Origin: Sinomonas cellulolyticus
GTDB lineage: Bacteria > Actinomycetota > Actinomycetes > Actinomycetales > Micrococcaceae
Reading direction: 5' to 3'
DNA length: 64,000 nucleotides
NCBI RefSeq assembly: GCF_014656475.1
Contig: NZ_BNCM01000008.1
Location: 113,477-177,476, forward strand
The translations under genes were made by a program, and so were the position numbers. Each line of letters starts with the position of its first letter. Position 1 is the stretch's first letter. Positions 16,931-24,974 of the stretch are shown piece after piece. Below the pieces are notes generated by a model. It worked only from the letters and a program-made list of their open reading frames with translations. It ran no database searches and was not told the DNA's origin.

Positions 16931-17854
16931 TCAGGTATGTGCCGGCTGGGCCGAGAGGGCGAAGCGCTGGCCCGGCTTCGCGACGGTGACCTTGCCCGCG
17001 AACTCAGCGCGCACGCCGTCGGCCCACTCGTCGTCCGTCGCCACACCGGCAAGGTGGGAGAGCACGACGTGCGGCACGCCGGCCGCCGTCGCAATGCGCC
17101 CTACCCCGGGCGGGGTGGTGTGGGAGATCTGCTGGTGGTTGAGGAACTCGGGCGAGAAGTCCCGCTCGGCGAAGAACGAGAGGTTGACGGCCTCGTGCAC
17201 CAGCAGGTCCGCGCCGCGGGCCAGCCGGGCCACGTTGGAGCATTCGGTGGTGTCCCCCGAGATCACCACAGAGCCGTACCGGGTGTCGAAGCGGAACGCG
17301 AACGCCGGGAAGACGGGCGGGTGCTCTACCAGGATGGCGGTGACCGTGACGAGCTCGTCCTCGTAGACCATGAACGGTTCCATGGCAGGGGTATGCGCGG
17401 GGCCCCCGGCGGCCGCGTCGGCGGGCAGCGGGATGTCCACGGGGCGCACGATCTTCCTCAGGTCGGGGCGCCCCTCATCCACGATGCGGATGCGGATGTC
17501 GTAGTCGTAGGCGGCGAGGATCGAGGACACCATGGCGGACGTGTCCGGGCCGGGGCCGTAGATCGGGACGTCGCGCTCGAAGCCCTGGACCGGTGCTCCC
17601 CAGTTCCAGAGGAGATAGGCGGGCAGCTCGCCCACGTGGTCCGAGTGGAGGTGCGTGACGAACGCTGCGCGGAGGTCCTTGCCGTGCAGGCCTGCCGCCT
17701 GGGCCTGACGGGTGCAGCCGAGGCCGAAGTCGATGAGGTAGTGCGCGCCGTCGACCACCACCGCCGTCGCGATGCCGGGCGCGCCGCTGCGGATGGCGGG
17801 GCCGGCCGCGGTGCCGAGGGTGATGACCTCCAGGCCCGTGGTTGCGTTGTCCAT
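16931..17854 (-). CDS. Metallo-beta-lactamase-fold hydrolase
   Basis: A 307-residue cytoplasmic protein with the di-metal motif THLHSDHVGELP (HxHxDH), ISGDTTECSNVA with the bridging Asp, and LSHLAG with the final His region. The overall plan resembles RNase Z/arylsulfatase-like MBL hydrolases, which include hydrolases of lactones and aryl esters. It shares its orientation with the aldehyde dehydrogenase 12 bp upstream and is probably co-transcribed with it. A lactone or ester hydrolysis step in the aromatic/terpenoid route is plausible; the substrate cannot be told. Confidence 0.85.
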   Translation of the reverse strand: MDNATTGLEVITLGTAAGPAIRSGAPGIATAVVVDGAHYLIDFGLGCTRQAQAAGLHGKDLRAAFVTHLHSDHVGELPAYLLWNWGAPVQGFERDVPIYGPGPDTSAMVSSILAAYDYDIRIRIVDEGRPDLRKIVRPVDIPLPADAAAGGPAHTPAMEPFMVYEDELVTVTAILVEHPPVFPAFAFRFDTRYGSVVISGDTTECSNVARLARGADLLVHEAVNLSFFAERDFSPEFLNHQQISHTTPPGVGRIATAAGVPHVVLSHLAGVATDDEWADGVRAEFAGKVTVAKPGQRFALSAQPAHT

Positions 17855-17866
17855 GTGAAGTCCTCC

Positions 17867-19285
17867 TCAGTTCCCCGCAGTGGCGGCGGCCGACGGCGCG
17901 GCTGCCTGGGCGGGCGCGTGGGCGCGGGCGTTGACGGTGCGCAGCTCGAGGTACGGCTCGAGCCCCCACTGCCCGCGTTCGCGGCCGATGCCGGAGGCCT
18001 TCCACCCCCCGAAGGGAGCATCGAGCTCGACCACGGTGTGCTGGTTGACCCAGACGGTGCCGGCCTCGATGGTGCCGGCCAGAACCTCGGCGCGTTCGAG
18101 GTCCGGGGTCCAGACCGACGCGCCGAGGCCGAACTCCTGGGCATTGAGCTGGGCCACCAGGGAGTCGACGTCCTGGTAGGCGACGACGGGCAGGGCCGCG
18201 CCGAACTGCTCGAGGGCGACGAGCGGCGTCGTGAATTCCGCTCCGGTGACCACCGTCGGCTCGAGGAAGTACCCCGGGAGGTCCGTGCCGCGTCCGCCTC
18301 CCGTGGCGAGGCGCGCCCCGGCGTCGAGTGCGTCGCGCACGAGACCCTCCACGAGCTCGAGCTGGGAGCGGCTGTGCATGGGGCCCATGGCGGTGCCCTC
18401 GGCGATGCCGTGGCCGACGGCGATCCGGGCCGCCTCCGCGACGATCGCCTCGACGAACTCCGCCTCCCGCCCCGCCGGGACGAAGACCCTCTTGACGGCC
18501 ATGCAGACCTGGCCCGCGTTGCGGAATGCCGAGCCGACGATGCCCGCGGCGGTGAACGCGGCGTCCGCGTCGGGCAGGACGATCGCCGGGTCGTTCCCGC
18601 CGAGCTCGAGCGTGACCCGCTTGACCGTGGGCGCCGCCTGCGCGGCGATCGCGGCGCCGACCTCGGTCGAACCGGTGAAGGAGATCTTGCGGACGCGCGG
18701 ATGCTCGCTCAGGGCGCGGTTCACCTCGCGGCGGCCCGTGAGCCACTGGACCACGCCTGCGGGGACGAACTCAGCGACGGCGTCAACGAGCGCAATGGTT
18801 GACAGCGGTGTGGTGGGAGACGGCTTCGCGATGACCGTGCAGCCGGCCGCGAGCGCGGGGGCGAGCTTGACGCTCAGCAGGGAGATCGGGAAGTTCCACG
18901 GCGTGATGGCCGCGACGACGCCCACGGGACGGCGCTGGACCCGCAGCGAACGGCCTTGGCGCTCCTGGAGGATCTCCTCCTCGGCCCACTCGAGGTCCGC
19001 GTAGTAGTCGAACACGTCCGCAGCGACGAGGACCTCGCCGACGGCCTCGCGCAGGACCTTGCCCTGCTCGAGCGAAAGAGTGCGGCCAATCTTGGGTGCC
19101 TTCGCCCGCAGAGCGGCTGCCGCCAGCCGCAGGGCCTCCCGGCGCGCTCCGCGATCGGCAGCCCATCCGGCCCCCGCAGCGACGGAGCGCGCGACGGCGG
19201 CATCGACGTCGTGCGCCCCATGCAGCGGCGCGGTGCCGACCAGCTCCAGTGTTGCCGGGTCGTGGACCTCGTAGGTCGCAGTCAT
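17867..19285 (-). CDS. Aldehyde dehydrogenase, NAD(P)-dependent
   Basis: A 472-residue member of the ALDH superfamily. The nucleophile is C261 in FRNAGQVCMAVKRVF, the general base E227 in LELGGNDPA, and the NAD-binding segment is ITPWNFPIS with FTGSTEVG. The C-terminal Ala/Pro-rich tail after residue 455 is extra. The start was taken at 19285 (MTATYEVHDPATLE); the open frame upstream lacks homology. It is likely to oxidise an aldehyde from the P450 pathway to the acid. The divergent SDR gene begins 224 bp away and is probably regulated together with it. Confidence 0.92.
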   Translation of the reverse strand: MTATYEVHDPATLELVGTAPLHGAHDVDAAVARSVAAGAGWAADRGARREALRLAAAALRAKAPKIGRTLSLEQGKVLREAVGEVLVAADVFDYYADLEWAEEEILQERQGRSLRVQRRPVGVVAAITPWNFPISLLSVKLAPALAAGCTVIAKPSPTTPLSTIALVDAVAEFVPAGVVQWLTGRREVNRALSEHPRVRKISFTGSTEVGAAIAAQAAPTVKRVTLELGGNDPAIVLPDADAAFTAAGIVGSAFRNAGQVCMAVKRVFVPAGREAEFVEAIVAEAARIAVGHGIAEGTAMGPMHSRSQLELVEGLVRDALDAGARLATGGGRGTDLPGYFLEPTVVTGAEFTTPLVALEQFGAALPVVAYQDVDSLVAQLNAQEFGLGASVWTPDLERAEVLAGTIEAGTVWVNQHTVVELDAPFGGWKASGIGRERGQWGLEPYLELRTVNARAHAPAQAAAPSAAATAGN

Positions 19286-19509
19286 GAGCTTTCCTTCCGC
19301 GAAAACCTGCGCGGTGGCACTGAGGGCCATCCGCCGCTTCCTGATTCCCAGCGTCATGGCGGCGGGGCTGCACGACAATCGCGGCGCTCCGTCCAGTGGA
19401 AAACTGCGATTGCCCGCCGGCCCCGGCGCGGAGACAGTGGTGGCAGAGACCACAGCTCGGCGAAGACCCATGTGCGGCACCGCCGCACGATGATCCCCAG
19501 GAGGCACCC

Positions 19510-20310
19510 ATGGACCACGAGCTCACCGGCAGGACCGTCGTCGTCACCGGATCGGCATCGGGAATCGGCGCGGCCACCGCCGAGACCCTTCGGGCCCTCG
19601 GCGCGCGGGTGATCGGCGTCGACCGCAACGTGCCCGAGGGCGATCCCGATACCGTGCGCGCCGACCTCTCCACGCCCGAGGGCGCCGCGCTGGCCGCCGA
19701 GTCCGTGCTTGCGCTCGCGCCGCGCATCGACGGGATCGCGAACATCGCCGGCGTCCCCGGCACCGCGCCGTGGCAGACCGTCCTCGCGGTCAATGTCCTG
19801 GGGCTGCGCGCCTTCACGGCAGCGCTGATGCCCGCCGTGAGCGAGAACGGGTTCGTCACGAACCTTGCCTCCAATGTGGCCGACGGCTGGGCCGAGCGCA
19901 CCTCGTCCATTCAGGCATTCCTCGGACACGCGGACGCTGCGGAAGCCCTCGCCTCCGCCTCCGGCGACCCGGAGGTGACCGGCAACTCGTACCGCTTCTC
20001 GAAGGAGTGCGTCCGCGTCCTGACGCAGACCATGGCCGCTGAGGCCCTCTCCCGGCACGTGCGGGTGAACTCTGTCAGCCCGGGTCCGGTCAACACGCCG
20101 ATCCTCGATGACTTCAAGCGGGACCACGGAACGGCGAAGGTCGAGGGAGCCATGAACCTGACGGGCGGCGCAGCCACACCCCAGTCCATCGCGGATGTCG
20201 TGGCCTTCCTCGCCACGGATGCAGCCCGCTGGGTGAACGGCAGCGACATCCGGGTCGACGGCGGGCTCGGGGCCTACCGCCTCCAGCAGGCGATTGCTGT
20301 GCACGCCTGA
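19510..20310 (+). CDS. Short-chain dehydrogenase/reductase (coniferyl-alcohol / 3-alpha-HSD-like)
   Basis: A 266-residue classical SDR: NAD(P) motif TGSASGIG, catalytic S121, Y161 and K165 (YRFSK) and a C-terminal SPGPVNTPIL. An insertion between Ser and Tyr is as in the 3-alpha-hydroxysteroid/coniferyl-alcohol dehydrogenase subgroup. The start at ATG 19510 follows an AGGAGG-like site (CCCAGGAGGCACCC). It is divergent from the ALDH gene. An alcohol-to-aldehyde step followed by the ALDH is a natural pairing, for example side-chain oxidation of a phenylpropanoid or terpenoid alcohol. Confidence 0.88.
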   Translation: MDHELTGRTVVVTGSASGIGAATAETLRALGARVIGVDRNVPEGDPDTVRADLSTPEGAALAAESVLALAPRIDGIANIAGVPGTAPWQTVLAVNVLGLRAFTAALMPAVSENGFVTNLASNVADGWAERTSSIQAFLGHADAAEALASASGDPEVTGNSYRFSKECVRVLTQTMAAEALSRHVRVNSVSPGPVNTPILDDFKRDHGTAKVEGAMNLTGGAATPQSIADVVAFLATDAARWVNGSDIRVDGGLGAYRLQQAIAVHA

Positions 20311-20326
20311 GAACCCCGGGAACGAG

Positions 20327-20361
20327 CGACGGCCCGCCCCCGGCGTGGGGGCGGGCCGTCG
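20327..20361. terminator. 15-bp GC stem-loop between convergent genes
   Basis: CGACGGCCCGCCCCC, a 5-nt loop and the exact complement lie in the 105-bp gap between the SDR and the phosphoesterase. Probably a bidirectional terminator. Confidence 0.8.
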
Positions 20362-20415
20362 TCATCCGCTGCTCGCGGAGTTGCACTCAGCCGGTGGGCC
20401 GGGAGAGGCACCCGG

Positions 20416-21591
20416 TCACGGGCGGAAGAGCTCCTCCAGGCTTCCCGAGGTGGTCGGCGAGCAGGTGTTGGCGAGGCAGCCGAGGTGCCACATCTGCTCG
20501 ATCGTGGAGAGCATCGTGTAGTGGTCGGCGAGCTTGCCGCTGGTCTTGTGCGGGCCCTGGGCCGAGTTGATCACGATGAAGGGGGCGTCTCCGCCGCCGA
20601 GAACGGTGCCGTTGGCACCCACCGGGCTGCCGGGGCCGCCCGAGTAGCCGGAGTAGTCGTTCTCGTCCCACGCGAGCACGATGCTCGAGTTGGTGGTCTT
20701 CCACGTGGTCGAGTCCATGATCTCGTTGACCTGCTGCTTCACGTAGTCATCGCCGAGCTTGATCGCACCGTGGTCGAGACCCGAGTCGGGGTAGCCGCAG
20801 GACGGCATGCCGACCAGCGCGGCGCTCGACGGGGAGATGCCGTGCATGTCGTGGCACTGGTCGGGGCTGATCCAGACGAAGTTCGGCACGGTGTTGTCCG
20901 CGAGGTCCTTCGACAGGTTGTTCTCGAGTGGAACGATCTTGGACGTCCGCGCCGGGTTGTCCGCGATGTCCGAGAAGTACATGAACGGGTTGTGCTTCTG
21001 GGCGTAGAGCTTGACGGTCGTGCCGTTGACCACAGGGGCATACTCGACGTTCGAGCCCGCAGACGGCATCGACTGCATGTACGCCTTCCACGTCTTCCCG
21101 TTGGACTCGAGCTGGTCCACGATGTTCTTGCCCGAGAACATGTGCGGCGTGGCCGAGGCGCTGGCGATCTGGGCGGGCGTGAGCGCGGCGGTGTCGGTGG
21201 CGTCGCCCGAGCCGGGGACGAACTCCTCCGGGGCGCACTTGACTGTGATGCCGGCCTTGCAGTCGTCCCAGATGCCCTGGAAGTCCCCGGAAATGGCGGC
21301 GAGGTAGTTGGTCAGGCTGGGGTGCGTCACGCCGTGGTAGTTGGTGGCCTCGTTGTACTTCTGCGCGAGCGACGTGATGAACGGCGCGTCTGCGGTGTTG
21401 CCGACGATCTGGTCGCGGCCGTGGTTCTCCATCATGATGACGAACACGTGGTCCGGACCGCTCTGGGCGTGCGCGCCGGCAGCTCCAGCAGAGGCGGCTG
21501 TGGCGGCGACGGCGGCGGTGCCGGTCAGCGTGACGGCGGCGGCAACCGCCACCACCGCCCCGGCGGCGCGGCTCTTGAGCACCTTGAGCAT
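20416..21591 (-). CDS. Secreted phosphoesterase (acid phosphatase / phospholipase C family)
   Basis: A 391-residue exported protein with a signal of about 40 residues (Ala/Val-rich, ending near AGAHAQSG). The catalytic landmarks of the alkaline-phosphatase-like phosphoesterase family (PF04185) are visible: VFVIMMENHGRD (metal/nucleophile region), GVTHPSLTNYLAAISG, and the late metal motif LAWDENDYSG. Several cysteines would suit extracellular disulfides. It resembles AcpA-type acid phosphatases more than choline phospholipases. It probably acts outside the cell in phosphate acquisition. A 102-bp gap separates it from the phospholipase C gene upstream on the same strand. Confidence 0.88.
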   Translation of the reverse strand: MLKVLKSRAAGAVVAVAAAVTLTGTAAVAATAASAGAAGAHAQSGPDHVFVIMMENHGRDQIVGNTADAPFITSLAQKYNEATNYHGVTHPSLTNYLAAISGDFQGIWDDCKAGITVKCAPEEFVPGSGDATDTAALTPAQIASASATPHMFSGKNIVDQLESNGKTWKAYMQSMPSAGSNVEYAPVVNGTTVKLYAQKHNPFMYFSDIADNPARTSKIVPLENNLSKDLADNTVPNFVWISPDQCHDMHGISPSSAALVGMPSCGYPDSGLDHGAIKLGDDYVKQQVNEIMDSTTWKTTNSSIVLAWDENDYSGYSGGPGSPVGANGTVLGGGDAPFIVINSAQGPHKTSGKLADHYTMLSTIEQMWHLGCLANTCSPTTSGSLEELFRP

Positions 21592-21693
21592 GGGGATGGC
21601 CTTTCGGGTTGCGCCCCGGGCAGAGGGGCATGGATGTGTTAGGGGCGTCGGAGCATGTGGGCCGGCAGGGGGCTCCCCTGCCGGGCACCGAGG

Positions 21694-23772
21694 TCAGCGG
21701 CCCAGCTGGGGGTCGCTCGTGAGGGTGCGGGCGTTCTCGAGCCGTCCGGCGAGGACCCGGATGAGCTTGGGGTCGGCCGAGGCGGTGACCGTGAGGTCGT
21801 ACCATCCGCCCTGAGTCGGGACCACGACCGTCTTGCCCTGGCCCGGGTTGAGCGACAGCGATTGCGACCCGGCGCCGTAGGCGTCCTTGAGGGTGAGCTC
21901 GGCCTTGGCCGGTCCGGCGTTCTCGATCCGGAACTGCGCATGAGGGGCGGCCCCGTCGGCCGTCACCGTCACCCGGAGGTCCGCGGCCGCCGTCGTGCCG
22001 GCGAAACGGCGGTACCAGCCGTTGGGGCCGTGCATGTGCACGTCATACTCGGCGCCCAAGGCCCACGCGGCGTCCAGCGATGCGGCGGCACCGATCGTGT
22101 AGGAGTATGGCGCCTGCGGCAGGAGGTTGGAGCGCACCTGCACGTGCGCGCCGGATGTTCCGCGGTTGGTCCAGCGGGCGGTGAGCTTCCCGCCGTCGAG
22201 CGTCGCCTCGACGTCGAGCGCGTAGCCGAGCCGGCGGGACGGCCGCGTTCCCTTCTCCTGCGAGGGCATGGCGTTCGCAGCGGGCGGAGTGGGGACGTAG
22301 TTCGGGTACTTCTTCCCACTGGCGATGTCGGCCGCGCTGGGATGGTCCGCCGACATGTCCGGCAGGGCCGGTACGGTGCCGCCGGCGGCGGAGAAGTCGA
22401 AGGCGCTCGTGAGATCGCCGCAGACCGCGCGACGCCACGGGGTGATGTTCGGTGAGGCGACGCCGAAGCGGGTCTCGAGGAAGCGGACGATCGAGGTGTG
22501 GTCGAACGTCTCGGAGCAGACCCAGCCGCCCATGCTCCACGGGGACACCACGATCATGGGCACGCGGACGCCGAGCCCGAAGTGCCCGGGGATGTCCTTG
22601 CTGCCGTACGAGGTCGGTGTGCCGTCGTACCACTCGCCGTCCGTGGTCACTGTGGACGCGCCCGGGATCTGGGGCGTGTTCGGGTGCGGCGGGACGATGT
22701 GGTCGAAGAAGCCGTCGTTTTCGTCGTACATGAAGAAGACGGCCGTCCTGCTCCACACCTCGGGGTTGGACGTGAGGATGTCCAGGATGTTCGCGGCGTA
22801 CCACGCGCCGTAGTTCGGCGGCCAGTTCGAGTGCTCGGTGTAGGCCTCGGGCGCCACGATGTAGGACACCTGGGGCAGGGTCCCGGTGGCGACGTCCTGG
22901 CGGAAGATGCGGAAGAGGTCGTCGTGCCCGTTGAGGATGTTCGTCCCGGTGCGGGCCTTCTCATAGAGCGGCGAGCCCGGCGCAGCGTTCTGGTACTGCT
23001 TGAAGTACAGGAGGGAGTTGTCGCCGTAGTTGCCGATGTAGGGGTTGCCGGTCCAGCCCTCGTAGTGCGCCGGGTCCAGGCCCTCGCCGATATCCTGGTA
23101 GACCTTCCAGCTCACCCCGGCCTTCTCGAGCTCTTCGGGGTAGGTGCTCCACCAGTAGCCGTTCTCGCCGTTCCACAGGTCCGGGCCTCCTCCCCGGCGG
23201 TGCGGGTCGTCGCCTCCCGTGAACATGTAGTAGCGGTTGGGGTCCGTGGGGCCGAGCACCGAGCAGTGGTACTGGTCGCACACCGTGAAGGCGTCGGCGA
23301 GCGCGAAGTGGAACGGGATGTCGCGCCGTTCGTAGAAGGCCATTGTGGCCTCCGACTTGGCGGGCAGCCACTTGTCGTACTTGCCCGCGTTGAAGGCCTC
23401 ATGGGTCATCTTCCACGAGTGGTCGAGGTCTTCCATGAACTGCATGCCCAGGTTCGGGGCCGTCGGGTGGTACGGGAGGACGTCCCGTGTCCCGTTGTTC
23501 TGGTAGAAGGCGCTCTTGCCGCCCGGCAGGACCGCGGGGTGCGGATCCGAGAATCCACGCACGCCCTTGAGCGTGCCGAAGTAGTGGTCGAATGCCCGGT
23601 TCTCCTGCATGAAGACCACCACGTGCTCGACATCCTTGATGGAACCGGTGGCGCGGTTCGCAGGGATCGAGGCTGCGCGCGCGATGCTCTGGCCGAGCAT
23701 CTGGGAGACCGCAGTGCCGGCGGTCGTCACGGCTGAGAGCTGGAGGAAACGTCTGCGGTTCAGGCTTGTCAT
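21694..23772 (-). CDS. plcC: Phosphocholine-specific phospholipase C, Tat-exported
   Basis: A 692-residue enzyme hydrolysing phosphatidylcholine or sphingomyelin. The leader NRRRFLQLSAV is a twin-arginine signal. VVVFMQENRAFDHYFGTLKGVRGF is the family entry motif, written here across residues 50-73, and FFMYDENDGFFDHIVPP carries late metal ligands. Residues after about 480 form two small beta domains of DUF756 type (one ends FEVT-like segments, the other LTVTASADPKLIRVLAGR), as in bacterial PLC_N proteins. Size and domain plan match the normal family length. It is adjacent to a second phosphoesterase, giving a phosphate-scavenging pair. Confidence 0.92.
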   Translation of the reverse strand: MTSLNRRRFLQLSAVTTAGTAVSQMLGQSIARAASIPANRATGSIKDVEHVVVFMQENRAFDHYFGTLKGVRGFSDPHPAVLPGGKSAFYQNNGTRDVLPYHPTAPNLGMQFMEDLDHSWKMTHEAFNAGKYDKWLPAKSEATMAFYERRDIPFHFALADAFTVCDQYHCSVLGPTDPNRYYMFTGGDDPHRRGGGPDLWNGENGYWWSTYPEELEKAGVSWKVYQDIGEGLDPAHYEGWTGNPYIGNYGDNSLLYFKQYQNAAPGSPLYEKARTGTNILNGHDDLFRIFRQDVATGTLPQVSYIVAPEAYTEHSNWPPNYGAWYAANILDILTSNPEVWSRTAVFFMYDENDGFFDHIVPPHPNTPQIPGASTVTTDGEWYDGTPTSYGSKDIPGHFGLGVRVPMIVVSPWSMGGWVCSETFDHTSIVRFLETRFGVASPNITPWRRAVCGDLTSAFDFSAAGGTVPALPDMSADHPSAADIASGKKYPNYVPTPPAANAMPSQEKGTRPSRRLGYALDVEATLDGGKLTARWTNRGTSGAHVQVRSNLLPQAPYSYTIGAAASLDAAWALGAEYDVHMHGPNGWYRRFAGTTAAADLRVTVTADGAAPHAQFRIENAGPAKAELTLKDAYGAGSQSLSLNPGQGKTVVVPTQGGWYDLTVTASADPKLIRVLAGRLENARTLTSDPQLGR

Positions 23773-23932
23773 GGGCTGCTCCTAGTGCACACTGCCGGAT
23801 AGAACCCCCAGGCGGTCCGGGCGAAAGGTGCGTGACGGCCGGACCAAGCCTCGCCCAGCATTGTGGTCAGACCTTACGTCCCTGTGAACGGCCTATGACG
23901 GTTTCCCGAACCCGCCGGGAATGGCAGCCAAC

Positions 23933-23974
23933 GGGGCGCACGACGGCGGGTTCCCGACCGCCGTCGTGCGCCCC
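23933..23974. terminator. 17-bp stem-loop of the GACGACGGCGGG family
   Basis: GGGGCGCACGACGGCGG pairs perfectly with its complement across 8 nt. It lies 15 bp beyond the stop of the TipA-like gene, whose transcript it probably ends. The gap up to the phospholipase gene shows no gene. Confidence 0.7.
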
Positions 23975-23988
23975 TGCGCCCCGAGCTG

Positions 23989-24744
23989 CTACAGCTCCCT
24001 GTCCGCGTACGAGTGCAGGGCGTCGCGGACGAACGCCGCGCCGTCGGCACCGCCGTAGTTCTTCGCGAACCGCGGGTCCGCGACGTACATGTCGGCGAGG
24101 CCGAGCACGTACTCCTTCGCGGGGCCGTGCGGGTAGCCAGGCGTTCCCGGGATGCCCGCGAGCCACTGCACGTGGCGGGCCGCGAGCGCTTGGGCGGCGG
24201 CGCCGTCGGGCTCCTCGCCGGCGGCGGCGGCCGCCTGCCAGTCCGTGCTGAGCCGGGCGACGCGGTCCTGCCACTCCTTCTGCCCCTCGGGGCCGAAGCC
24301 CCGCCACCAGGCGTCCGAGTCGGCGTAGGCCTTCTTGCCCCAGCGCTCCTCGACCTCGTCCTTGTACTGCGTGTGGTCGAATCCTTCGAACATATCCTCT
24401 GCCATGAGTGGTCCTCCTGTCTCCAATGCGCTGATGGTCTGCTCCACGGCCCGGGCCTGGCGCGCGAGCCGGTCCCGCTCTTCGCTGAGCCACGCGAGGT
24501 GGCGGCGGAGCGCGGGGGCGGCGTCGGCGTCGCGGGCGAGGACGCGGGCGATCTCGTCCAGCCCCAGCCCGAGCTGGCGCAGCAGGAGGATCCGCTGGAG
24601 CCTCACGAGCGCTGAGCGGTCGTAGTAGCGGTAGCCGTTGTGGCCCGTCCGGCTCGGCTCGAGCAGGCCGATGCTGCCGTAGTGCCGCAGCGTCCGGCTC
24701 GTGGTGCCGGCGAGCCGGGCCACCTCCTGGATGCTCCACTCCAT
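23989..24744 (-). CDS. TipA-like MerR-family regulator with TipAS antibiotic-recognition domain
   Basis: A 251-residue protein: MerR helix-turn-helix at residues 1-70 (IQEVARLAGTTSRTLRHY...GYRYYDRSAL), a coiled linker to residue 105, and a TipAS-like globin-fold domain (FEGFDHTQYKDEVEERWGKKAY to LADMYVADPRFAKNY). In Streptomyces TipA a cysteine in the C-terminal domain captures thiopeptides; no cysteine exists here, so any ligand must bind non-covalently. Codon 114 is an ATG preceded by AGGAGG, so a separate C-terminal protein is probably also made, as for TipAS. A 15-bp palindromic operator precedes the gene, suggesting autoregulation. Confidence 0.9.
   Translation of the reverse strand: MEWSIQEVARLAGTTSRTLRHYGSIGLLEPSRTGHNGYRYYDRSALVRLQRILLLRQLGLGLDEIARVLARDADAAPALRRHLAWLSEERDRLARQARAVEQTISALETGGPLMAEDMFEGFDHTQYKDEVEERWGKKAYADSDAWWRGFGPEGQKEWQDRVARLSTDWQAAAAAGEEPDGAAAQALAARHVQWLAGIPGTPGYPHGPAKEYVLGLADMYVADPRFAKNYGGADGAAFVRDALHSYADREL
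24403..24418 (-). promoter_or_regulatory. Internal ribosome-binding site and start for a TipAS-like short form
   Basis: AGGAGG lies seven bases upstream of the in-frame ATG that is codon 114 of the TipA-like gene. Initiation here would give a 138-residue ligand-binding domain alone, the arrangement known for TipAL/TipAS. Confidence 0.7.
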
Positions 24745-24775
24745 GCCGTTCCTCCTTGTGCTTCTACGGTAGGAG

Positions 24776-24790
24776 TTGACGTAGCGTCAA
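24776..24790. promoter_or_regulatory. MerR-type operator/promoter of the tipA-like gene
   Basis: TTGACGTAGCGTCAA is a perfect dyad (TTGACG/CGTCAA). Read on the minus strand, TTGACG can be the -35 element, with TAGAAG 18 bp further as -10, the long spacer expected for MerR-activated promoters. Confidence 0.65.
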
Positions 24791-24829
24791 GGTCAAGCCG
24801 GCGATTCACGTCGCGCGCAGAACAGCGCA

Positions 24830-24865
24830 GAGCCGGGGACGCGCACGACGGCGCGTCCCCGGCTC
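24830..24865. terminator. 15-bp stem-loop downstream of dctA
   Basis: GAGCCGGGGACGCGC, a 6-nt loop ACGACG and the exact complement. CCGGCTCTGTCT is then duplicated directly behind it. It probably ends the prpF-dctA transcript. Confidence 0.7.
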
Positions 24866-24974
24866 TGTCTCCCGGCTCTGTCTCGACGGTGTCAGCCCCG
24901 GCGTCGGCTCCCCCGGCTTTCGGGGTGCCTGTTGCGAGCTGCGTGAGCCGGCGCCGGGAGGCTTGTGGGGTGGG

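Noticed and set aside
16607..18802. 731-codon open frame on the plus strand
   Set aside because: Antisense to the MBL-fold and ALDH genes, which have clear catalytic motifs. The frame is open only because of high G+C; its sequence is Arg/Gly/His-rich without domains.
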